Shown in pieces: positions 19,268 to 25,020 of a stretch of 25,020 nucleotides of DNA. Where the stretch lies: positions 2,307,951 through 2,332,970 of the forward strand of contig BFEA01000077.1 in assembly GCA_003427395.1 (NCBI GenBank), written 5' to 3'. Below the pieces are notes generated by a model, which did no database searches, was not told where the DNA came from, and saw nothing but the letters and a program-made list of their open reading frames with translations. The first letter of the stretch is position 1; every line of letters begins with the position of its first letter. The position numbers and the translations under genes are program-made. This DNA is from Chara braunii. Taxonomy: Eukaryota; Streptophyta; Charophyceae; Charales; Characeae.

Positions 19268-19606
19268 CTGTCAGACCACTTTCGACATTCACCGTTTCTA
19301 CAAGAAAAGGGAAGAAAAACAAAAAAAAAGAAGAAGAAAAACACAAAAAAAAAGAAGAAGAAGACACGGGATCTTGAGGCATAGATGTCGAAATCAGCAC
19401 ATCCTTCAACACCTCGTCTCCGTGATGTCGAAACTGGACCCGCTGCAGGCGGGCCGTTCGACACCCATGTCGAAACCACCTTTCTGACAATTGTCGAAAA
19501 CTCGAGTTTCGACATTGGTGTGGCGAGGCCCTAAGTCTGTCAAGTCAAATCGTCTCTCTCTAAAAATAGAATAGTATGCACAGGCATCATCCGATGGCAC
19601 GACTAC

Positions 19607-19692
19607 GTCCTTCGGGACATCTGTTAAAAGGATTGGTACGATACAGAGAAGGAAGAGTAGCATGGCCCCTGCGCAAGGATGACACGCATAAT
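19607..19692 (+). pseudogene. U6: U6 snRNA-like copy
   Basis: Matches plant U6 from GTCC-TTCG-GGAC through an intact ACAGAGA box, TAGCATGGCCCCTGCGCAAG and GATGACACGCA. It differs by AAGGATTGG for AAATTGG-type sequence, AGAGTAGC for AGATTAGC, and a 4-nt insertion after ACAGAGA, the same kind and place as in the copy at 2061-2159. The 3' end is replaced by a G-run and an A-rich stretch. Probably a pseudogene. Confidence 0.8.
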
Positions 19693-19796
19693 AAGGGGGG
19701 GGGAACAAAGAAAATGGCCCCACTATCGGATCTGCCCTCGTCTTGCAGCTTGCGATCATGAACCGTCAACCATCAACGTCAGAGGCTCCACGTTCT

Positions 19797-19797
<1 letters not shown>

Positions 19798-19882
<85 letters not shown>
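19798..19882. repeat. (CA)n followed by (GA)n
   Basis: A compound dinucleotide microsatellite: CA to about 19828, then GA to 19882. Confidence 0.97.
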
Positions 19883-19883
<1 letters not shown>

Positions 19884-19997
19884 ATTGACCGTCAGCATGG
19901 CGCCACGACGGAAGTGCTTTCGTCGTGTAGCACCCAGTGATTCTATGCACTGACTTCTTTTTCGTTTTTTTTTTCCTTTCCCTTTCTGTGTCCAATC

Positions 19998-20116
19998 ACA
20001 TCTTCCCCCGAATAGAACCCCCGGTCATTACCGCTGCATCATCAGTCTGCATGTGGACTGAAAGGTGATCCAAATACGGCTATAATGACCGTACGTTCAA
20101 GTCGGGGGAAGACCGG
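19998..20116. mobile_element. MITE, CCGTCTTC family, diverged
   Basis: Ends are ACATCTTCCCCCGAATAGAA and, reverse-complemented, CCGGTCTTCCCCCGACTTGA. Inside, AAATACGGCTATAATGACC is shared with the 23868 element. About 119 bp, no coding capacity; target duplication not clear. Confidence 0.65.
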
Positions 20117-20323
20117 TGGCATTCGCGCTCCCCGATGGAAGACTCACTTCATCGTCCAGGTTTGACCATCTATCTGCTTCTTTCTTCTTTTAAGAAAAGA
20201 AGAAAGAACAACAGCAAGAGACCTATTTGTTATTCGATTCGAAGAACATACAGTAGAGCGAACGACCCACTGTGACAGAACGCTTCCTCCTTCAAGTGCA
20301 TTCGTCACTGAGCTTGCTGCTCC

Positions 20324-20481
20324 TTTGGGCATTTAGCTTTGACGTACCTGGCCGCAATTTCGGCGTTTCTTGAGCCGAAATCGCCAGGTCTTACAGTTGG
20401 GATCCCGGTAAGTAAGCCCTGACGATTTCGGTTCAAAAACGCCGAAATTGCGTCCAGGAACGTCAAAGTTAAATGCCCAAA
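20324..20481. mobile_element. Fold-back/MITE with about 66-bp inverted arms
   Basis: The left arm (TTTGGGCATTTAGCTTTGAC and on) and the right arm (reverse complement TTTTGGGCATTTAACTTTGA and on) match over about 66 bp with a few mismatches, separated by about 26 bp. Both arms contain GCAATTTCGGCGTTT and CCGAAATCG. No coding capacity; no clear target duplication. Confidence 0.7.
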
Positions 20482-20649
20482 AGGTCATTAGCATGATGAT
20501 GATGACAATGGTTATGGTGGAGTGATGGCCCTTTGACTGAATCCATCATCCATCTGGACGGGGGGCTCCGGCGTGCTGATGCTATGTTATTGATAATCTC
20601 TAGGATGTCACGATGTCACGATGTCACTATACCTCAGCTACAAACAGAA

Positions 20650-20753
20650 CCGGGGCAAGGTCCCACTTGCACGGACTAAGAGATTCTGGCCGTTGATCTT
20701 TGCTATCGACGGTCAATATCGCTTAATTCGTGTAAGTGGGACCTAGCCCCCGG
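20650..20753. mobile_element. Short fold-back element
   Basis: The left arm CCGGGGCAAGGTCCCACTTG and the right arm, reverse-complemented, CCGGGGGCTAGGTCCCACTT pair over about 50 bp imperfectly, nearly filling the 104 bp. AGAAC occurs on both outer sides, a possible 5-bp duplication. Confidence 0.5.
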
Positions 20754-20893
20754 AAGAACAGTCACAAGGTGATCCTTAGACCCACACACAGCATCGGCCA
20801 TGCCGGCGGAAGCCGCGGAACTATAGCATGGGATGGCTTCCGTAGCGACGCGTTCCGACGTGTACCAACTTGTGTGCTCTTTGCACATATATA

Positions 20894-21600
20894 GAGCACT
20901 GTTCCCGCCTTTTCCCACTGCGTGTGACCATTCACAATCCTCGACACGCTTGATGTATAGCACGCTCAAATTCTCGCTTATATTATTAGAGAGCACTGTT
21001 CCCGCCTTTTCCACTGACTCTTCATTATCCTCGACACACTGACATATAGCACGCCCAATTTCCCGCCTATTTGACAGCACTGTTCCCGCCTTTTCCCGCT
21101 GTGTGTGACCATTCGCTATCCTCGACACCCTGACATATGGCACGCCCAATTTCCCGCCAATTAGGGAGCACTGTTTCCGCCTTTTCCCACTCTGTTCATC
21201 AGACATTGCATGAATCACAGAACCTGCACTCAAAAAAAGTAATGCTTTAAAAAGAGCATGGTTCATCAGATGAAATACACTCACAGAATAATTGGAGATA
21301 CCACAAGCGAATAGCATATAACCTAATTGGCTACAAGTAGAATAAGCAATAACCCTTCACTATCCTCGACACTCTGGCATTAGCACGCCCACTTTTCCTC
21401 CTACCACGCCCAATTTCCCGCCTACCGTGCCCAATTTCTCTCCAACCATGCCTAATTTCCCGCCTACCGCGCCCAATTTCCCGCCTACTGCGCTCAATTT
21501 CCCTCCTACCGCGCCCAATTTCCCTCCTACCACGCCCAATTTCCCGCCTACCGCGCACAATTCCCCGCCTACAGCGCCCAATTTCCCGCCAAGGAGGCTG
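20894..21600. repeat. Hierarchical satellite: 80-100-bp units and a derived 21-bp array
   Basis: Long units start GAGCACTGTTCCCGCCTTTT at 20894, 20991, 21074 and 21166. They run through ATCCTCGACAC and GCACGCCCAATTTCCCGCC. The last unit is interrupted by mitochondrial DNA (21192-21351). From about 21383 to 21592 the terminal part alone is amplified as about ten 21-bp units (CGCGCCCAATTTCCCGCCTA type). Confidence 0.85.
21192..21351 (-). pseudogene. nad5: Nuclear mitochondrial insertion: fragment of nad5
   Basis: On the minus strand one uninterrupted frame encodes about 52 residues typical of NADH dehydrogenase subunit 5 (respiratory complex I, a proton-pumping inner-membrane subunit): [20 protein letters not shown], then [20 protein letters not shown], then [13 protein letters not shown]. 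The usual next residues (DMRKMGG type) are absent because the match stops at DEQ and satellite sequence begins. The full protein is over 600 residues, so this is a small internal piece without start or stop. It has no stops or obvious frameshifts, suggesting recent arrival, and reads in the standard code as in plant mitochondria. Both edges fall inside one satellite unit, with loss of about 8-9 bp of that unit. Confidence 0.9.
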
Positions 21601-21718
21601 ATATGCCGAATGTATGTCATCCTTTCGTCAGCACCCACCTGCAACTTTCGTCCTTGCCTGCATGTAACCGACCTGTTGTCTATATGCATGTTTTCAGGGA
21701 ATGGGTACCTATCATACC

Positions 21719-22060
21719 TCGCAATCACGCGGCTCCGGCTATTTGACACCGCAGTGACGCGGCTGGCTATTTGATGCCCCAGCGAGGGCCCTGTCTATTT
21801 GACGCGCATTGACGCCGCTGGCTATTTGTAGTTGCAATGACAGGGCTGTGGCTATCTGACGGCGCTGGCTATTTGAAGCTGCAATGACACGGCTGTGGCT
21901 ACTTCACGCGCGCTGGCTATTTGGAGCTAAAATGACAGGGCTATGGCTATTTGACGCCGCCATAACGCGGCTGTGGCTATTTGACGCGGCCATCACGCGG
22001 CTGTGGCTATTTGATGCCACGACGACAAGGCTGAGGGCTCTAGCTGTTTGAAGCCCCAAT
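21719..22060. repeat. Degenerate 25-35-bp minisatellite (GGCTATTTGACG)
   Basis: About ten imperfect units of the type CGCGGCTGTGGCTATTTGAC, often followed by GCCGCAATGA, with variable spacing. No gene. Confidence 0.8.
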
Positions 22061-22074
22061 TACTATATTACCCA

Positions 22075-22185
22075 CCGTCTTCCCCCGAACACAAAGCACC
22101 CCCATTACGACGGTATCAGACCCAAAAGATAGCTTGTGAACATTGATGATCAGGATGCATTACGTTTGGGTGTGTGTGACGACGG
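22075..22185. mobile_element. MITE, CCGTCTTC family, same subfamily as the 12961 copy
   Basis: It starts CCGTCTTCCCCCGAACACAA and ends GACGACGG followed by TA. Internally GCACCCCCATT and GATGATCAGGAT align with the 12961 element. The base pair before the left end is CA rather than TA. Confidence 0.65.
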
Positions 22186-22204
22186 TAGCCTGGATGCTCC
22201 TATG

Positions 22205-22375
22205 TTATAGCACCTCCATTCCGACGGTATCAAAGCGGAAAGTTAGCTTGTGTGCATTCATGATCAGCGTAGCGTTGTTTAAAATAATTAAAAAACAAAC
22301 AAACAAACAAACAAAAAGATCAGGGTGTGTTATGTTCGAGTGACTGACGACGAAATGCTAGATGCTCTACGCTAT
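22205..22375. repeat. Partial second copy of the MITE body with a (CAAA)n insertion
   Basis: GCACCTCCATTCCGACGGTA to CATGATCAG repeats the body of the 22075 element. It is interrupted by a 50-bp A-rich piece with (CAAA)n (22268-22317) flanked by GATCAG on both sides. Confidence 0.55.
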
Positions 22376-22630
22376 TTTTTCCCCTTTCTTTGTCAGAGAA
22401 CAACACGCACGTCTTACGATAGTCAAGTCAGATACAGGAATGCAAAGCTGCGCCAATGGTATTGAGCTCAAGATGAACAAGGGATTCCTTGCTCCCCCCC
22501 CTCGCCAGCTGAAGCTTCTCAGCTGCTTCTGCCTTGTCGTCATCCGCATAATCCCTTTTTTTTTTTTTTATGGTTCTTCGTATCATCCATTTTTCACAAG
22601 CCCTGCCCTATTTGGCGGGAAAAGCACGCT

Positions 22631-22660
22631 CTAAACCCTAAACCCTAAACCCTAAACCCT
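22631..22660. repeat. Plant telomere repeat, four copies
   Basis: Four perfect CCCTAAA units, an interstitial telomeric sequence, near the tail side of the U2 retropseudogene. Confidence 0.95.
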
Positions 22661-22696
22661 TTTGTCCCGCTCTCCCTGTCCTGTTGGGTCTTCTCC

Positions 22697-22821
22697 TTTT
22701 TTTTTTTTTTTTTTNTTTTTTTTTTTGTGAATATGGTCCGATGGACCACGGATCAGATATTACACTGATCAGAAGAGATATTATACTTGATCTTACTTAG
22801 CCAAAAGGCCGAGAAAGGTTT
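22697..22821 (-). pseudogene. U2: U2 snRNA retropseudogene with poly(A) tail
   Basis: Read from 22821 on the minus strand: ACCTTTCTCGGCCTTTTGGC matches U2 exactly, then GATCAAGT, ATATCTCTTCTGATCAG, AATATCTGAT and GGTCCATCGGACC. It is cut after CATATTCAC and followed by about 30 A residues (a T-run at 22697-22726 on the plus strand, with an unresolved base at 22715). Poly(A) on an snRNA that normally has none indicates LINE-mediated retroposition. The branch-point-pairing GTAGTA is ATAATA here, and four extra bases lie between GGCTAA and GATC. Confidence 0.85.
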
Positions 22822-22961
22822 GTCTCCTCCTTTCCAGTGTGTTTAGGTACAAATGTATTTCTAGGAAGCGCACGTGTGTGGACGGACTTGCCGCTCAACT
22901 ACACAACGTGGCCAACCTTGCACCCTTTAAAAAGGTAACAAAGTTAAAAATTTTAAAAAAG

Positions 22962-22968
<7 letters not shown>

Positions 22969-23037
<69 letters not shown>
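22969..23037. repeat. (CT)n microsatellite
   Basis: About 34 CT units followed by GTGCGCGTGCGCGCGCAC. Confidence 0.97.
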
Positions 23038-23040
<3 letters not shown>

Positions 23041-23203
23041 CGCGTGCGCGCGCACAAAGGCGTTCTTACTTTGTAGCTCTATGATACAGTAATATATAAA
23101 AACAATACATGTGTATATATGCAGACACAGTACATATACATATACGCAGACAGACAGGACGACACGTAAAGAATTACATCTCTTCCTTAAAGCGGACAGA
23201 TGT

Positions 23204-23230
23204 CACGTGTAGCGTGACGTCACGTGACGT
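23204..23230. promoter_or_regulatory. Cluster of ACGT-core elements
   Basis: CACGTG (23204), TGACGTCA (23215), CACGTG (23221) and TGACGT (23225) fall within 27 bp. These are G-box and C-box sites of plant bZIP/bHLH factors. No gene start can be tied to them, so regulatory function is only inferred. Confidence 0.35.
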
Positions 23231-23399
23231 CTCTCCTCACGCCCTTATCCATCTACCGCGGGGGAGGGAACAAGAGGACGTGAGTAGGAAGGGGAACTCG
23301 GGATAATAGATAAGCGCGACCACGTACAAAGCCATGCAGAGCCGGAAGTCACTGGATGAAGAAGACACATGGTGAACGAACAAGGACAGAGGGGCGTTG

Positions 23400-23400
<1 letters not shown>

Positions 23401-23438
<38 letters not shown>
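23401..23438. repeat. (GA)n microsatellite left of the adaptor
   Basis: Pure GA repeat running directly into the adaptor junction. Confidence 0.95.
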
Positions 23439-23440
<2 letters not shown>

Positions 23441-23476
23441 GTCTCTTATACACATCTAGATGTGTATAAGAGACAG
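23439..23476. other. Nextera mate-pair junction adaptor (assembly artefact)
   Basis: Two head-to-head copies of the 19-bp Tn5 mosaic end (CTGTCTCTTATACACATCT then its reverse complement) make a perfect 38-bp palindrome, exactly the circularisation junction left in Nextera mate-pair libraries. Its translation contains SYTHLDVYKRQ, a familiar contaminant peptide. It is not biological. Confidence 0.98.
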
Positions 23477-23477
23477 G

Positions 23478-23583
<106 letters not shown>

Positions 23584-23867
23584 GGGAGGCGGGGGAAGAG
23601 CGGGATGAAAAAGACGGCGGGAGGGGGGGGAAGAAGGGGAGGAGAAAGGGGATGGGGAAGATGTGCGGTCAGTGGGGGAAGCAGCGGAGGAGAAAAGGGG
23701 AAGGGGGGAAAGATGTGCAGTCACTGGGCAAACTGGAGAGGTGGCACACCGTTCCATCATGAGTCGAGAATGATGCATGTTGGTCAATGTTCGTGACAGC
23801 TTCGTGAAGGTCGCAACGTGCGCGCCTCTTCAACATTTTTCGGGGGTTTTTTTCCCCTTTGGTCCTG

Positions 23868-23973
23868 CCGTCTTCACCCGAATAGAACGCCCGGTGATTA
23901 TCGCCGTATCTGGGCTGAAAGTTGTGCCAAATACGGCTATAATGACCGGGGCGTTCTATTCGGGTGAAGACGG
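23868..23973. mobile_element. MITE, CCGTCTTC family, near-perfect hairpin
   Basis: It starts CCGTCTTCACCCGAATAGAA and ends with the reverse complement of the same 20 bases. Arms pair over almost the whole 106 bp, the same length as the 12961 copy. TA follows on the right; TG stands on the left. AAATACGGCTATAATGACC is shared with the 19998 copy. No coding capacity. Confidence 0.85.
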
Positions 23974-24087
23974 TAGTTAGTCTTTTCGCAGTACCACGTC
24001 CCAATCGTTGACTCTCACTTGGTTGGTCAAAAAATCCCCGACGCCTGGTAGTTTCTTTGTCCCGCCCCATCCCGTCGGTGTAATGTA

Positions 24088-24441
24088 ATGAATGCCAATT
24101 GCATCCATGCTCGCACATGCCCCCTCCGCCGTGAATTCGGATGTCCGATCACTCCCCTTGGCGGACAAGAAGTTGTCCAGGCCGTCATGAGGTTGTACTA
24201 CTTACTGCCACGCACTGTGCACTTTCCGTTCAGTACGCGATGGCCGAAGTACGGTGTGCTGGGATTGCCATTAAATAATAAAGTATGGGCACCACTTTCA
24301 ATGCCGCGTGTTGTGTACGGAGAAGAGAGACGACAGTGTCATGTGGTACACCCATTGACGGTTGAAATACAGGCTCAAGTTCAAATCCTCATGGACATAG
24401 ATGAATGGAATAAAATACAATTCTCAATTCGCAGCCCTTAA
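24088..24441 (+). CDS. Weak candidate open frame, 117 codons
   Basis: Not recognised. It starts at ATG and reads a non-repetitive, moderately protein-like sequence (EVVQAVMRLYYLLPRTVHFP, RWPKYGVLGLPLNNKVWAPL, VEIQAQVQILMDIDEWNK). The minus strand over 23977-24168 is also open (SEFTAEGACASMDAIGIHYI, PGVGDFLTNQVRVNDWDVVL), and I cannot decide which, if either, is real. No domain, targeting signal or partner gene is seen. Confidence 0.2.
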   Translation: MNANCIHARTCPLRREFGCPITPLGGQEVVQAVMRLYYLLPRTVHFPFSTRWPKYGVLGLPLNNKVWAPLSMPRVVYGEERRQCHVVHPLTVEIQAQVQILMDIDEWNKIQFSIRSP

Positions 24442-24545
24442 GGCGTATGTTTTCCCCCCCTGTGGTCGTTGATTCGGGCTCGTTTGTCGTTGATTCGGCC
24501 TCGTTTGGTCGTAGGAAGGTTCAAACAATGCAGGCAGTTGCAGGC

Positions 24546-24770
24546 ACGACACTTTGGGGGGCGGTGGCAGTTTCTTTGAAAAATGCGGGACAGGTAGCTG
24601 CCCGTGGGACCGCGCGCTGGGTTTTGGTCCAAATGGTGGCAAAGCAGCGGTAGGGTGGAACTTTGGGGGGGGGTGGCAGTTTCTTTGAAAAATGCAGGAC
24701 CGGTAGCTGCCCATGGGACCCGCGCTGGGTTTCGGTCGAAACGGTGGCAAAGCAGCGGCGGGGTGGAAAA
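24546..24770. repeat. Tandem duplication of about 113 bp
   Basis: Two units starting ACTTTGGGGGG, with GGTGGCAGTTTCTTTGAAAA and GGTGGCAAAGCAGCGG in each, differ by a few substitutions and indels. Flanking sequence 24442-24545 has no gene. Confidence 0.85.
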
Positions 24771-24900
24771 GTGGACAGTCTGAATCGGAAAGGGCGCAGC
24801 CTTGGCCGCAGGTTGAAACTACACACCTGCATTGCATTTGCAAGTGCAAACAGATGTGTCTGAACGTGGACGTATTCAACGCCCCACACGTTCAGCACCC

Positions 24901-24984
24901 GATTGAGTGAGTCACATGTGCCCATTTAGATTGAGTGAGTCACATGTGCCCATTTAGATTGAGTGAGTCACATGTGCCCATTTT
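24901..24984. repeat. 28-bp tandem repeat, three copies
   Basis: Three units beginning GATTGAGTGAGTCACATGTG, identical except for the last base of the third. A (CT)n tract starts at about 25003 and runs off the window. Confidence 0.95.
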
Positions 24985-25020
24985 GCTCGTTGTCTGCGTG
25001 CCATCTCTCTCTCTCTCTCT

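Larger units (their letters stand above)
13956..19531. mobile_element. Harbinger/Tourist-like element split by two LINEs
   Basis: The left end (13956-13981) and the right end (19506-19531, reverse complement) match exactly over 26 bp, beginning GGGCCTCGCCACACC. TAA lies outside both ends (13953-13955 and 19532-19534). A GGGCC start plus TAA duplication is the hallmark of PIF/Harbinger and Tourist MITEs. With both LINEs removed, only about 310 bp of the element remain (13956-14000, about 18248-18269, 19268-19531), with no transposase, so it is non-autonomous. TGTCGAAA occurs seven times in that DNA. Confidence 0.75.

Noticed and set aside
19679-19995. Frames of His-Thr, Arg-Glu, Ser-Leu or Val-Cys dipeptides
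   Set aside because: They are dinucleotide microsatellites; the same applies at 22970-23084 and 23369-23796.
20703-21317. A 204-codon minus-strand frame taken as one protein
   Set aside because: Only its first part is nad5-derived; the rest is translated satellite, so the frame is a chimera.
21360-21774. Repetitive frames (PNFPPTAPNF on plus, VGGKLGAVGG on minus)
   Set aside because: They are translations of the 21-bp satellite, open on both strands because the unit length is a multiple of three.
10980-22660. A CRISPR-like array among the many repeats
   Set aside because: The arrays are tandem satellites without unique spacers, and the window is clearly eukaryotic nuclear DNA.

Overview
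The window looks like nuclear DNA from a green-plant-lineage eukaryote with a large, repeat-rich genome. The reasons are plant-type U2 and U6 snRNA copies, Arabidopsis-type telomere repeats (CCCTAAA), an LTR-element primer site matching initiator tRNA-Met, a plant-like LINE with a C-terminal zinc finger, and a fragment of plant-type mitochondrial nad5 read in the standard code. A streptophyte alga such as a charophyte would fit, but the species cannot be proved from sequence alone. I find no intact, confidently identifiable host protein gene. The window is mostly mobile-element debris, minisatellites and small-RNA pseudogenes, plus at least one assembly artefact.

Layout: 1-2060 is low-complexity and unassigned sequence with a (CAAA)n tract. 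A U6-like copy lies on the minus strand at 2061-2159. A degenerate tandem repeat covers about 2380-2830, followed by an odd GC-rich, palindrome-rich stretch (about 3000-3870). From about 4200 to 7050 there is the 5' part of a Ty3/gypsy-like retroelement: LTR end, primer site at 4604, a long leader, and a gag gene with two in-frame stops; no pol is seen. From 7640 to 8310 the degenerate repeat recurs. An unrecognised 211-codon open frame lies on the minus strand at 9018-9653. From 10680 to 13320 there are minisatellites, a degenerate telomeric tract, a U6 retropseudogene, a U2-like copy, an assembly gap with duplicated flanks, and a 55-bp tandem repeat that has captured a MITE.

The centrepiece is 13956-19531, a nested insertion. 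A short Harbinger/Tourist-like element (TAA target duplication, 26-bp exact inverted ends) is split by two LINEs of one family lying tail to tail. The left LINE (+) keeps an endonuclease/RT/zinc-finger frame broken by three frameshifts. The right LINE (-) is a 1-kb 5'-truncated copy with a 15-bp target duplication.

From 19540 to 25020 there are another U6-like copy, MITE and fold-back elements (19998-20116, 20324-20481, 20650-20753, 22075-22185, 23868-23973), and a hierarchical satellite containing a mitochondrial nad5 insertion. There is also a U2 retropseudogene beside telomeric repeats, long dinucleotide tracts, and a 38-bp Nextera mate-pair junction adaptor (23439-23476), which makes continuity there unreliable. 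There is no operon or pathway. The relationships are those of parasitic DNA: LINE machinery plausibly explains the A-tailed snRNA copies, and unseen transposases would have moved the MITEs.
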